This document shows, piece after piece, positions 1 to 8,442 of a DNA stretch of 27,564 bases (its first letter is position 1; each line of letters starts with the position of its first letter). Made by a program: the position numbers and the translations under genes. This DNA is from JANYHF01 sp031367715 (lineage in GTDB: Bacteria > Pseudomonadota > Alphaproteobacteria > Rhizobiales > Hyphomicrobiaceae). The stretch covers positions 1 to 27,564 of the forward strand of contig JANLQJ010000193.1 in the NCBI GenBank assembly GCA_031367715.1, read 5' to 3'. The notes beneath the pieces are model-generated. The model saw nothing but the letters and a program-made list of their open reading frames with translations. It was not told the origin of the DNA and searched no databases.

Positions 1-2
1 CA

Positions 3-1229
3 GACGGCAAGCTCTATCAGCTGCCGGTCCAGCAGTTCGCGAACCTCTATTGGTTCCGCTACGACTGGTTCCAGAATCCGGATTACAAGGCCAAGTTCAA
101 GGCCAAGTATGGCTACGATCTCGGCGTTCCCGTGAACTGGTCGGCCTACGAAGACATCGCCGCCTTCTTCACCAACGACATCAAGGAGATCGACGGCAAG
201 CCAGTCTATGGCCACATGGACTACGGCAAGAAGGATCCCTCGCTGGGCTGGCGCTTCACGGACGCCTGGCTCTCGATGGCCGGGAACGGCGACAAGGGCC
301 TGCCGAACGGAATCCCGGTCGACGAGTGGGGCATCCGCATGGAGGGCTGCCGCCCGACCGGTTCTTCGGCTGACCGTGGTGGCGACACCAACGGAGCTGC
401 CGCCGTCTATTCGATCCAGAAGTATCTCGATTGGCTGAAAGCCTATGCCCCGCCGACAGCGCCGGGCATGACCTTCGGTGAATCGGGTCCGGTGCCTGCC
501 CAAGGCCAGATCGCCCAGCAGATCTTCTGGTACACCGCCTTCACCGCCGACATGGTCAAGGACGGCCTGCCGGTGGTTGGCAAGGACGGCCTGCCGAAGT
601 GGCGCATGGCTCCCTCGCCCCATGGCGCCTATTGGCAGAATGGCATGAAGCTTGGCTACCAGGACGTGGGTTCCTGGACGCTGCTGAACTCGACGCCGGT
701 CGATCGCCGCAAGGCAGCGTGGCTCTATGCTCAGTTCACGGTCTCCAAGACCACCTCGCTGAAAAAGAGCCATGTGGGCCTGACGTTCGTTCGCGAGAGC
801 GACATCTGGGACAAGAGCTTCACCGAGCGCGCTCCCAAGCTCGGCGGCCTGATCGAGTTCTACCGCTCGCCCGCGCGCGTGCAGTGGACCCCGACCGGCA
901 ACAACGTGCCAGACTATCCCAAGCTGGCGCAGCTGTGGTGGCAGAACATCGGTGATGCCGCCTCGGGCGCCAAGACCGCGCAGCAGGCCATGGATTCTCT
1001 CGCCGAAGCCCAGGACAGCGTTCTGGGACGTCTCGAGAAGTCCGGCGTGCAGGGCGATTGCGGTCCCAAGCTGAACGCCAAGAAGACCTATGCCGAATCG
1101 ACGGCAGCCGCCACGGCAGCCGGCACGATTGCGCCGGCCGCCAAGCTGGCGAACGAGAAACCGAAGGGCGAGACCATCGACTACGACACGCTGATCAAGT
1201 CGTGGCCGGCCTCGCCGCCCAAGAAGTAA
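3..1229 (+). CDS. glpV: Glycerol-type ABC transporter substrate-binding protein, C-terminal part (GlpV-like)
   Basis: Periplasmic solute-binding protein of a carbohydrate ABC importer, cut at its 5' end by the window edge; the open frame already runs from base 3, so the internal ATG at 132 is not the start. About 408 residues are present; relatives are about 570-580 aa, so the signal peptide and N-terminal lobe lie outside. The visible part matches the rhizobial GlpV family as I remember it: LYWFRYDW near the start, HMDYGKKDPSLGWRFTDAWL, RGGDTNG, MAPSPHG, LAQLWWQNIGDA, and the tail KLANEKPKGETI. In Rhizobium leguminosarum this protein serves the glycerol transporter encoded with glpD and glpRSTPQUV. 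Glycerol kinase follows on the same strand 298 bases downstream, which supports glycerol as substrate. Substrate is inferred from family and neighbour, not shown directly. Confidence 0.88.
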   Translation, partial: DGKLYQLPVQQFANLYWFRYDWFQNPDYKAKFKAKYGYDLGVPVNWSAYEDIAAFFTNDIKEIDGKPVYGHMDYGKKDPSLGWRFTDAWLSMAGNGDKGLPNGIPVDEWGIRMEGCRPTGSSADRGGDTNGAAAVYSIQKYLDWLKAYAPPTAPGMTFGESGPVPAQGQIAQQIFWYTAFTADMVKDGLPVVGKDGLPKWRMAPSPHGAYWQNGMKLGYQDVGSWTLLNSTPVDRRKAAWLYAQFTVSKTTSLKKSHVGLTFVRESDIWDKSFTERAPKLGGLIEFYRSPARVQWTPTGNNVPDYPKLAQLWWQNIGDAASGAKTAQQAMDSLAEAQDSVLGRLEKSGVQGDCGPKLNAKKTYAESTAAATAAGTIAPAAKLANEKPKGETIDYDTLIKSWPASPPKK

Positions 1230-1280
1230 GGCGGATGGTCTGAGAACGGATGGATCGGGGTGGCGAGGGTGCCCGCCCCG

Positions 1281-1490
1281 GTTCTTATTGTGCTAAGGGC
1301 TTTTTTTCTCCTCTCCCCGTTTTGACGGGGAGAGGAGACCGCTCCTCGCCGCCGCCCCTGACGGCAAGAGCTGGGCGGTCGGTAAGGGGCCGGAACTGGC
1401 TCTGGATCTGTTCTAGCACAACGGAGCCAGTTCCTGCCCATCCGGCGCTGCCGCGCCACCTTCTCCCCGTCAAAACGGGGAGAAGGGAGA
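1281..1490. repeat. Rhizobial intergenic mosaic-type element (paired palindromes)
   Basis: Between the binding protein and glycerol kinase lie three nested inverted repeats. Palindrome 1 (1307-1338) has a 14-bp stem with a TTTG loop. Palindrome 2 (1459-1486) has a 12-bp stem with a CAAA loop; its core is the exact reverse complement of the core of palindrome 1 (CTCCCCGT-TTTG-ACGGGGAG against CTCCCCGT-CAAA-ACGGGGAG). Inside, 11-bp arms at 1392-1402 and 1424-1434 (GGAACTGGCTC / GAGCCAGTTCC) form a third hairpin. This is the layout of short rhizobial mosaic elements of the RIME kind, which occur many times per genome between genes. The hairpins may weaken read-through from the transporter operon into glpK. 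Exact outer ends are uncertain. Confidence 0.7.
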
Positions 1491-1527
1491 GGGGGCCGAT
1501 ATGCCTTCAGCGAAAGGATACTTCTCC

Positions 1528-3018
1528 ATGTCCTCTTTCATCCTCGCTATCGACCAGGGCACAACCTCGTCGCGCGCCATCGTGTTCGACGCGCACTTCA
1601 AGATCATGGGCGTCGGCCAGCAGGAATTCCCGCAGCATTTTCCGCGTTCCGGCTGGGTCGAACACGATCCTGAGGACCTCTGGCGCACGGTGCTGGAAAC
1701 CGCCCACATCGCCATGGAAAACGCCGGCATCTCGGGCCGCGACCTCGCCGGCATCGGCATCACCAATCAGCGCGAGACCACCATCGTCTGGGACCGGGCG
1801 ACCGGCAAGGCCATCCACAATGCCATCGTCTGGCAGGACCGCCGCACGTCGGACATCTGTGCGCGTCTTAAAACTGAGGGCTATGAGACGCTCGTCAATG
1901 CCAAGACCGGACTGCTGCTCGACCCGTATTTCTCCGGCACCAAAGTCGCCTGGATTCTCGCTGCCGTCCCTGGCGCCCACGCGCGCGCCGAGCGCGGCGA
2001 CCTCGCCTTTGGCACTGTCGACAGCTTTCTCATCTGGCGTCTGACCGGCGGCAAGACCCATGTCACCGACGCGACCAACGCGTCCCGCACCATGCTGCTC
2101 GATATTCACACCGGCCAATGGGACGACGACCTTCTATCGCTGATCGGCGTGCCGCGCGCCATGCTGCCGGAGGTGCGCGATAGCTCGGGCGATCTCGGCG
2201 TCACCGATGTCTCAATCTTCGGAGCCGCCATCCCGATCCGCGGCGTCGCCGGCGACCAACAGGCGGCCACCGTGGGCCAGGCCTGCTTCGAGCCCGGCAT
2301 GATGAAATCCACCTACGGGACGGGCTGTTTCGCGCTGCTCAATACCGGCACCGATGCCGTCCTCTCCAAGAACCGCCTGCTGACCACCATCGCTTACCAG
2401 ATCAGTGGCAAACGCACCTACGCGCTGGAAGGAGCGATCTTCGTTGCTGGCGCTGCCGTGCAATGGCTGCGCGATGGTCTGGGCACGCTCAAATCTGCCG
2501 ACCAGAGCGGTCCGATGGCTGCAGCCGCCGATCCCAACCAGGACGTCATTCTGGTGCCGGCCTTTGTCGGCCTTGGCGCCCCGCACTGGGACGCCAACGC
2601 GCGCGGCGCCCTGTTCGGCCTCACCCGCGCCACCGGACCAAATGAACTCGCCCGCGCGGCGCTTGAAAGCGTCTGCTACCAGACCGCCGACCTCATCGAG
2701 GCCATGCGCGGCGACTGGGGCAAGGCCGGCGATACGGTGCTGCGCGTCGACGGCGGCATGGTCGCCTCGGACTGGACCATGCAGCGCTTGGCCGATTTGA
2801 TCGGCGCCCCCGTCGACCGGCCGAACGTGCTGGAAACCACCGCGCTGGGCGCGGCCTATCTCGCAGGCCTCGCGGCGGGCGTTTATCCGGCCCCGGCCGA
2901 GTTTGCCAAGCAGTGGGCTCTGAACCGCCGCTTCACCCCGGCGATGAAAGCCGATGAGCGGACCCGAAGGCTCGCCAACTGGCGCGATGCCGTACGGCGC
3001 ACACTGACAACGGGTTAG
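1528..3018 (+). CDS. glpK: Glycerol kinase
   Basis: ATP-dependent glycerol kinase (glycerol to sn-glycerol 3-phosphate), cytosolic, FGGY family, about 496 aa and full length. Near the N-terminus it has the FGGY phosphate loop AIDQGTTSSRAIVFD, then ITNQRETTIVWDRATG and AIVWQDRRT; in the middle GDQQAATVGQACFEPG and KSTYGTGCF; toward the C-terminus FVGLGAPHWD and the ATP-site motif LRVDGGMVASDWTMQ. An in-frame ATG at 1501 would add nine residues. I chose 1528 because AAAGGA lies nine bases upstream and the product then begins MSSFILAIDQGTTSSR as in typical family members, although a GAG-rich stretch also precedes 1501. It fits functionally with the glycerol-binding protein upstream: import, then phosphorylation. 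The mosaic repeat between them suggests separate or attenuated transcription. Confidence 0.96.
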   Translation: MSSFILAIDQGTTSSRAIVFDAHFKIMGVGQQEFPQHFPRSGWVEHDPEDLWRTVLETAHIAMENAGISGRDLAGIGITNQRETTIVWDRATGKAIHNAIVWQDRRTSDICARLKTEGYETLVNAKTGLLLDPYFSGTKVAWILAAVPGAHARAERGDLAFGTVDSFLIWRLTGGKTHVTDATNASRTMLLDIHTGQWDDDLLSLIGVPRAMLPEVRDSSGDLGVTDVSIFGAAIPIRGVAGDQQAATVGQACFEPGMMKSTYGTGCFALLNTGTDAVLSKNRLLTTIAYQISGKRTYALEGAIFVAGAAVQWLRDGLGTLKSADQSGPMAAAADPNQDVILVPAFVGLGAPHWDANARGALFGLTRATGPNELARAALESVCYQTADLIEAMRGDWGKAGDTVLRVDGGMVASDWTMQRLADLIGAPVDRPNVLETTALGAAYLAGLAAGVYPAPAEFAKQWALNRRFTPAMKADERTRRLANWRDAVRRTLTTG

Positions 3019-3111
3019 GCAAAGCCGACAGGCGAGCTAGGCGAAAAGAAAGTGTGAACTCGTATATTATTGAAATTGCTATGAAAAAAGACATACTCTG
3101 CGCGTTCGAAC

Positions 3112-3489
3112 ATGGCGTTTCCCGTCTTTGTCCCGACGATGAAATCGGTGCAGGATGCCGCCGGCAAGATGGGCAGTATCGCGGCTATTGAGAGTGACGG
3201 CCAGGGAACTTCGCCCAAGCAAACCGCTGATGTCGAGGCGGCGCTCGTCATCGTCGTCAAGGACAGCATCATCAGCCCGAACGAAGTCGACGCCATAGCT
3301 CCCGCCATCAAGGGCGCCAACGATGCCGGTGTGCCAGTCGTCACGGTCGACCCCCGCGTCGACAGGGTCGCGTATGGAGACATGCTCGACGACGATGCGG
3401 TTCATGTGACCCGGGATTGGATTGGCAAGGTGCCCGATGCGGTCGAGCAACGGTTTGACGCTTTGCACCGTCGTCCAGACTCCTGGTAA
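3112..3489 (+). pseudogene. Remnant of a ribose-type periplasmic binding protein
   Basis: The first ~85 codons resemble the N-terminal domain of RbsB-like sugar-binding proteins: FVPTMKSVQDAAGKMG, then DGQGTSPKQTADVEAA, then ISPNEVDAIAPAIKGANDAGVPVVTVDPRVD, the usual order in that family (about 310 aa when intact). The signal peptide and first strand are missing upstream, and after VDPRVDRVA (about base 3375) the similarity stops. Only 125 codons remain open. No permease or ATPase for such a transporter is nearby. I read it as a truncated, non-functional fragment. The alternative, a short functional protein, is unlikely without an export signal. Confidence 0.65.
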
Positions 3490-3543
3490 ACTTGCCTGCT
3501 CGGCAAAGGCAAAATGAAATCGCTCATGGTCGAGATTGAACGC

Positions 3544-3771
3544 TCATGTGTCGTGGACCCTGGCATTCCGCTTCTGAATGGCATCCTCCTTGCGGGCGCT
3601 GCGCGAGGCTCTACGCGACCAGCTGATTGCGGCTCGCTCGAGCAAGCCAACAGCGAGGGCGACGCGCGCGAACTGGCCCTCACGAACTTGCTTCAAGTTG
3701 ATCAGCGCAACGAAGCTGCCGCGCCGCGGGTAGATTTCAGAGAGGCCATCTTCGGCCAAACGCGTAGGTAC
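3544..3771 (-). pseudogene. Remnant of a GntR/FCD-family transcription regulator
   Basis: Reading the minus strand from about 3771, the translation RLAEDGLSEIYPRRGSFVALINLKQVREGQFARVAL resembles the end of the winged helix plus the start of the FCD ligand domain of GntR regulators. The recognition-helix part before it is scrambled and no start codon for it exists. After LLERAA the frame turns into arginine-rich nonsense, with further hints (DAIQKRNARVHDT) of the FCD domain. It lies directly downstream of the E1-like gene on the same strand, so it may once have regulated that gene. I see no way for it to make a working repressor. Confidence 0.5.
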
Positions 3772-3787
3772 AATACGGTCGCTGAAG

Positions 3788-6181
3788 TCACGCCGGATCG
3801 ATATGACGGACCGGCCGGCCGGGCGCGAGGTGGGACGCGGCAGCCACGATGGACTGGGTATCAATACCGAAATGCCGGTAGAGGTCGGCAATAGTGCCGG
3901 TCTGGCCGAAGTGTTCGACGCCAAGGGCAACCGTGCGGTGCCCGATGACGCCACCGAGCCACGCGAGCGTCGCGGGATGGCCGTCGATTACCGTAATAAC
4001 TGTGCAGTGGCGCGGAATTTCGGCAAACAGGCGCTCGACATGGCTCTGAGCCGATCGGTTGCCGCGCTTCCTGGCGCGCTGCGCCGCGTGCCAGCCGGCA
4101 TTCAACCGGTCGGCTGACGTTATTGCGAGCAGGCCGACATCCCTGCGGTCCTCGCCGATCAGGCCGGCGGCCACGATTGCTTCGGGTGCAACACACCCCT
4201 GATAGGCGATGACTACTTCGGCGTTGGGACCAGGCTCGCGCAGCCAATAGGCACCGTCGATCACGCCTTGCGAAAAGGCGGGCGCCCGCCGGTCTCGTGG
4301 TTGGTCAATCGCTCGCGTCGACAGGCGCAGATAGACCGACCCGCCGGTCTCGTCGCGCAGCCAGGTGCGCTCGTCGGGATCAGGGTTGCCGTCACCATCG
4401 CGCTGCAAGTAGTTGAACGACCAATCCATGATGATCGACAGCTCATCGAGGAAGGCAGGCTCGAAAGCGGCCAACCCGTCCTGGCTCATGCCGATCAGCG
4501 GTGAGCCGATCGATTGGTGGGCGCCGCCCTCGGGTGCCAGAGTCACCCCCGATGGCGTGCCGATCAGCATGAAGCGCGCGTCCATGTAGCAGGCATAATT
4601 GAGGGCATCCAGACCGCGCGCGATGAAGGGATCGTAGACGGTGCCGATCGGCAGCAGTCGTTTGCCGAACAGGGAATGGCTGAGACCGGCCGCGCCGAGC
4701 AGCAGGAACAGGTTCATCTCGGCAATACCAAGCTCGATATGCTGGCCCGCGGTTGAGAAGCGCCATTTCTGAAACGACGGAATACGCTCATCACGAAAGG
4801 TATCGGCAACATCGCGGCGTGCAAATAGGTTGCGCCGGTTGACCCAGGGTCCAAGATTGGTGGACACCGTGACGTCGGGCGACGTCGTCACGATACGCTC
4901 CGCCAGCGAACCGTTTGACTGCGCCATTTGATCAAGAATCTTGCCAAATCCGGCCTGAGTCGATAGCGCCGTGTCGTCGAGACGGATTGGACCGTCGGTG
5001 GCGAGCGGCACATCCGAAAAGCGCCGCGGCCACTCGGAAAAGAACGGCGTCGCTGCGAGAAAGCTGTCGAACTCGGCCGCGGCGACCTTGAGACCTGCGT
5101 GCCTGTCCCACTCGGTACCCTCGGGAACGCCCATACTGGCCTGGAACTTGCGCATCTGCTCGACGGTCATCAGGCCGGCGTGATTGTCCTTGTGCCCCGC
5201 AAGTGGCGTGCCCCAACCTTTGATGGTATAGACAATGAACACGACAGGCCGGTCGTGATCGACGGCTGCGAAGGTTTCGGCGAGGCTGGCGAGGCAATGG
5301 CCACCGAGATTGGCCATCAGGCGTTGCAGCTCCTCGTCGGTCCGACGCTCGATCATGGCGGTCACCGCGCCCTGATCGCCGAGATCGTCCAACAGCCGCT
5401 TGCGCCAGGCCGCACCGCCCTGAAAGATCAAGATAGAATACAAAGAATTTGGGCAGCGGTCGATCCAGTCTCGCAAACGCTCTCCGCCTGTCTCGGCAAA
5501 GGCCGCCTGCTGCAGTTTTCCGTATTTCAGGCTGACCACGTCCCAACCAAAGGAGTGGAAGATGGCCATGATGCGATCATGCAGACCCTCGCGCACGATA
5601 CCGTCCAGGCTCTGGCGGTTGTAGTCAATGATCCACCAGGTGTTGCGCAGCTCGTGCTTCCAGCCCTCCTGCAGGCATTCGTAGATATTGCCCTCGTCGA
5701 GTTCGGCGTCGCCGGCGAGCGCGATCATGCGGCCTTCCGGCCTTTGCGGCCCCCAGGACTTGGCGCGCACATAGTCCTGCACCAGCGAAGCAAAGGCCGT
5801 CATGGCAACGCCGAGGCCGACCGAACCGGTGGAAAAGTCGACATCATCGATGTCCTTGGTGCGGCTGGGATAGGGCTGGGCCCCTCCATAGGCACGAAAG
5901 GCCTCGAGCTTCTCGCGCGTCTGCTTGCCCATCAGATATTGGATGGCGTGGAACACTGGCGCGGCGTGTGGCTTGACCGCGACCCGATCCTCAGGACGCA
6001 ACACCGAGAAATAGAGCGCGGTCATGATCGAGACCATTGAGGCGCAGGACGCCTGATGCCCGCCGATTTTCAGAGCGTCGGTTTTGGGACGCAGGTGGTT
6101 GGCATGGTGAATGGTCCAGCAGGACAGCCAGAGCACCTTGCGCTCGATCTCGGACAGCAGTGTCAGGCGAGTGTCATCCAT
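3788..6181 (-). CDS. Homodimeric 2-oxoacid dehydrogenase E1 / transketolase-like enzyme (AceE-type)
   Basis: Thiamine-diphosphate enzyme of about 797 aa, cytosolic. The TPP/Mg motif is at about residues 157-188 (GDAELDEGN, then IIDYNRQSLDG), the arrangement of homodimeric pyruvate dehydrogenase E1 (GDGEMDEP, then INCNLQRLDG), with the central D of GDG replaced by A (GDAE). Other AceE/transketolase-like blocks are HQASCASMVSIMTALYF, FSTGSVGLGVAMTAFASLVQDY, HIELGIAEMNLFLLLGAAGLS and GTPSGVTLAPEGGAHQSIGSP. The C-terminal domain (CVAPEAIVAAGLI onward) is present, so it looks complete. An in-frame TTG at 6217 would add 12 residues; I prefer the ATG at 6181, with AAGGGC nine bases upstream. No E2 or E3 gene adjoins it, so whether it acts as pyruvate/2-oxoacid E1 or as a transketolase-type enzyme cannot be told from sequence. 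It may process the product of the sugar-acid genes upstream. Confidence 0.8.
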   Translation of the reverse strand: MDDTRLTLLSEIERKVLWLSCWTIHHANHLRPKTDALKIGGHQASCASMVSIMTALYFSVLRPEDRVAVKPHAAPVFHAIQYLMGKQTREKLEAFRAYGGAQPYPSRTKDIDDVDFSTGSVGLGVAMTAFASLVQDYVRAKSWGPQRPEGRMIALAGDAELDEGNIYECLQEGWKHELRNTWWIIDYNRQSLDGIVREGLHDRIMAIFHSFGWDVVSLKYGKLQQAAFAETGGERLRDWIDRCPNSLYSILIFQGGAAWRKRLLDDLGDQGAVTAMIERRTDEELQRLMANLGGHCLASLAETFAAVDHDRPVVFIVYTIKGWGTPLAGHKDNHAGLMTVEQMRKFQASMGVPEGTEWDRHAGLKVAAAEFDSFLAATPFFSEWPRRFSDVPLATDGPIRLDDTALSTQAGFGKILDQMAQSNGSLAERIVTTSPDVTVSTNLGPWVNRRNLFARRDVADTFRDERIPSFQKWRFSTAGQHIELGIAEMNLFLLLGAAGLSHSLFGKRLLPIGTVYDPFIARGLDALNYACYMDARFMLIGTPSGVTLAPEGGAHQSIGSPLIGMSQDGLAAFEPAFLDELSIIMDWSFNYLQRDGDGNPDPDERTWLRDETGGSVYLRLSTRAIDQPRDRRAPAFSQGVIDGAYWLREPGPNAEVVIAYQGCVAPEAIVAAGLIGEDRRDVGLLAITSADRLNAGWHAAQRARKRGNRSAQSHVERLFAEIPRHCTVITVIDGHPATLAWLGGVIGHRTVALGVEHFGQTGTIADLYRHFGIDTQSIVAAASHLAPGRPVRHIDPA

Positions 6182-6700
6182 GGTTTCTTGCCCTTGCTGT
6201 TTGGTATGTTTTGACAAAATCGGGTCCCTTGCACAACATCGCCGAAGCGGTCGCGGCTGGCGTCCCGGCCGCTGCGGTCGGTAACGCAGCGTTCGCCGAG
6301 AGGGACGACGTTCACCGAGTTGGCATGGAATCCACTATGGTTGGAGCTGTAATCGCATGAAGACGTCATTTGCGGGCAAACGCGATAAGCGCGCCGACTG
6401 GAACTGGGACACCGTGATGCCGGCCAAGGACTAAGTCGTCAAACGATTTGCGGCAGAGCCACACCGAGGAATTATCCAAATTTCGCGAGCGCTTGCATTT
6501 CAGTGCGCCGCCGATAGTCTGGATTTGATCTGCGACACCCACAACGTTTGACACCATGGTATGATCCGACGTCATTGTCGTCGGGGCGGGGTCGAGCGGC
6601 GGAATGATCGCAGCCAATGCCGGCGAACTGAATTCAGAGCCGTAGATGTCTGACGTTGGCCCGCTGCCGAATTGGCGCGGGACACTATGTCCGTAGCATC
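6182..6700. other. 519-bp gap without a convincing gene
   Basis: Lies between the permease stop and the E1-like start, both on the minus strand. Minus-strand and plus-strand open stretches here do not resemble known proteins; a 25-codon plus-strand ATG frame (6357-6434) has no ribosome site. This is where an ABC ATPase gene might be expected, but I see no Walker A (GxxGxGKS/T), Q-loop or LSGGQ signature in any frame. The short dyad TTTTGACAAAA at 6209-6219, just upstream of the chosen E1-like start, could be an operator half-site, but this is weak. Confidence 0.5.
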
Positions 6701-7477
6701 TCACAGGACCAGTTGGCGCATCGCCAACAGGCAAAGCGCCGTAGTCAGTGCCAACACCAGTGCAACCAGGGCATTGATATCGGGCGTGAATCCAAGGCGC
6801 ATCATCGCCCATAGGCGGATAGGCAGTGTGCTGTCGGTTCCGGTGACCAGGATGGTGATCAAGGTCTCATCAAAGGAGAGCGCGAATGAGAGGGCGCCTG
6901 CGCCAATCATGGCGCCAGCGAGATTGGGCAGCAGGATATGGCGGAAGGTCTGCAAGTGATTGGCGCCGAGGTCGTAGGACGCCTCGATCATGCTCCTGCT
7001 GAGGGTTTGCAGACGTACCAGGATGGTTCGGTAGGCGATCGCCAGGACGAATACGGTATGTCCGATGACCACAGTCAGCAGCGAACGCTCGAAGTTGATC
7101 TCACGCAAGAACACGAGCAGAGACAGCCCGGTGATGATCGGCGGCATGAGAAAGGGCAGGAAGACGATGAATTGCAGCACCTCGCGATCGAGTGACCGGC
7201 CGGAACCGTAATAGAGTGCCAGCAGCGTTCCCAAAACCAGCGATGCCAGCACCGCCGAGATGCCGACGATCATGGTATTCTCGAAGGCGGTCAGGATGCC
7301 TTCATTGCGGGCCAGTGCGGCATAGGCGGACAGGCTGGGGGCGGACCAATCGATAGTGCCCTGCTTGACCTCGAAGAACGATGAGAGAATCGGCAACAGG
7401 ATCGGACCATAGAGCAGCATAAGCACGAATGTGGTGACGGCAATGAGACCGGCATTGACGGCTCGGTTCGGCGTCAT
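6701..7477 (-). CDS. ABC transporter permease, PotC-like
   Basis: Inner-membrane permease of a spermidine/putrescine-type (PotABCD-like) importer, 258 aa, complete. It has about six hydrophobic segments, starting with VNAGLIAVTTFVLMLLYGPILLP, and near the C-terminal third the EAA cytoplasmic loop that contacts the ATPase (EASYDLGANHLQTFRHILLPNLAG). The ATG at 7477 overlaps the stop of the preceding permease gene by four bases (ATGA), so the two are translationally coupled; longer in-frame starts would lie inside that gene. Family membership is clear; the substrate is not. The neighbouring sugar-acid enzymes suggest a sugar or sugar acid rather than a polyamine. Confidence 0.9.
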   Translation of the reverse strand: MTPNRAVNAGLIAVTTFVLMLLYGPILLPILSSFFEVKQGTIDWSAPSLSAYAALARNEGILTAFENTMIVGISAVLASLVLGTLLALYYGSGRSLDREVLQFIVFLPFLMPPIITGLSLLVFLREINFERSLLTVVIGHTVFVLAIAYRTILVRLQTLSRSMIEASYDLGANHLQTFRHILLPNLAGAMIGAGALSFALSFDETLITILVTGTDSTLPIRLWAMMRLGFTPDINALVALVLALTTALCLLAMRQLVL

Positions 7478-8337
7478 GCCAGCTCCGTGCGCGTGCGGCC
7501 GAAATAGTTGCCGATCAGGATCGCGGCGATGATCACTGTCGCCAAGATTGCCGACAGCGCCGACCCGAATGGCCAATTGAAGGCGGTGCCGAACTGACTA
7601 TAGATGATGCGCCCAAAGGTGAATCCGCTATTGCCGCCGACCATCTGCGGCGTCAGAAAATCGCCGATCGCTAGCACAAAGACGAAACTGGCCGCAGTTG
7701 CCACGCCCGGCAAGCTCAGTGGCAGAACGATCTTGCGAAAGGTCAGCCAGTCAGAGGCGCCGAGGTCGGACGATGCGTCCAGCAGGTTGCGCGGGATGCG
7801 CTCAAGCGAGAGGAAGATCGGCAGGATTGCGAACGGGATCAGAAGTACCGTCAGCGTCAGGAGCACCGCATTGAGATTGAATACAAAGAGTGTGAGGGGC
7901 TCATGGATGAGGCCGATCCAGAGCAGGAACCGGTTGAGGAAGCCATTGCCGCCGAGGATCGCGCGGATGGCATACATCTTGATGATGTAGCTCATCAGCA
8001 GCGGGACCAGCACAAGCATCAGGAGTAGATACTTCGTGCGGCCCTTCAAGCCCGCCAGCAGATAGGCGACTGGATATCCGAACAGGATGGCAAGCAGCGC
8101 CACCCCCAGGCACAGCAGGCAAGTTTGCCAGAGCACCGGGACAAAGATCGGATCGGTGAAAAAGCGGACGTAGTTGGCAAATGTGAGAGTCGTATCGACG
8201 GTGCCGTGATCGAGAGAAAAGAAGCTGTAGAGCAGAAAGCTGGCGAGCGGCGCCACGATGAACGCCACCGGCAGCGCATGAGCCACCAACCCGAGCAGCA
8301 GGTGATGGCGGGCGGGCGGTGACGGCACAATGCTCAC
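7474..8337 (-). CDS. ABC transporter permease, PotB-like
   Basis: Inner-membrane permease, 287 aa, partner of the PotC-like protein that overlaps its 3' end. The N-terminus is short and cytoplasmic, followed by ALPVAFIVAPLASFLLYSFF and about five further membrane segments; the EAA-type loop reads DASSDLGASDWLTFRKIVLPLSLPG, and SYIIKMYAIRAILGGNGFLN is typical of PotB-like permeases. The start is GTG at 8337 with AGG about six bases upstream; no ATG gives a better N-terminus. It lies 105 bases after the binding-protein gene, with a hairpin in that spacer. No ATPase subunit is encoded within the window. Confidence 0.9.
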   Translation of the reverse strand: MSIVPSPPARHHLLLGLVAHALPVAFIVAPLASFLLYSFFSLDHGTVDTTLTFANYVRFFTDPIFVPVLWQTCLLCLGVALLAILFGYPVAYLLAGLKGRTKYLLLMLVLVPLLMSYIIKMYAIRAILGGNGFLNRFLLWIGLIHEPLTLFVFNLNAVLLTLTVLLIPFAILPIFLSLERIPRNLLDASSDLGASDWLTFRKIVLPLSLPGVATAASFVFVLAIGDFLTPQMVGGNSGFTFGRIIYSQFGTAFNWPFGSALSAILATVIIAAILIGNYFGRTRTELA

Positions 8338-8396
8338 GGCGCCTGCTGCGCAATCGTCCTTGCGCCCCTCATTGATGTCTGCTCACTCAGCCGTCG

Positions 8397-8424
8397 GACC
8401 CTCCGCGCGCATGCGGGGAGGGTC
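8397..8424 (-). terminator. Intercistronic hairpin between binding-protein and permease genes
   Basis: Arms GACCCTCC (8397-8404) and GGAGGGTC (8417-8424) pair perfectly, and inner CGC/GCG pairs extend the stem after one G-G mismatch. There is no U-run, so it is not a classical terminator. Such hairpins between the binding-protein and permease cistrons commonly protect the upstream mRNA end and keep the binding protein more abundant than the permeases. This role is inferred from position. Confidence 0.5.
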
Positions 8425-8442
8425 TGCGCACATCTTCGAAAC

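Noticed and set aside
1250..2044. Plus-strand frame crossing the mosaic repeat into glpK
   Set aside because: Arginine- and serine-rich out-of-frame translation of a repeat and of glycerol kinase.
5099..6040. Plus-strand open frame (313 codons) antisense to the E1-like gene
   Set aside because: The opposite strand carries well-conserved TPP-enzyme motifs across the whole stretch; this is a shadow.
6357..6434. 25-codon plus-strand ORF in the gap upstream of the E1-like gene
   Set aside because: No ribosome site, no homology I recognise, too short to support.
6366..6812. Minus-strand frame across the gap downstream of the PotC-like permease
   Set aside because: It overlaps the permease gene out of frame and shows no ATPase or other motif; considered as a possible ATPase remnant, but no Walker or LSGGQ sequence was found.
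8397..8424. Rho-independent terminator after the binding-protein gene
   Set aside because: The hairpin is real but has no following U-run, so it is listed as an intercistronic hairpin with an uncertain role, not as a full terminator.
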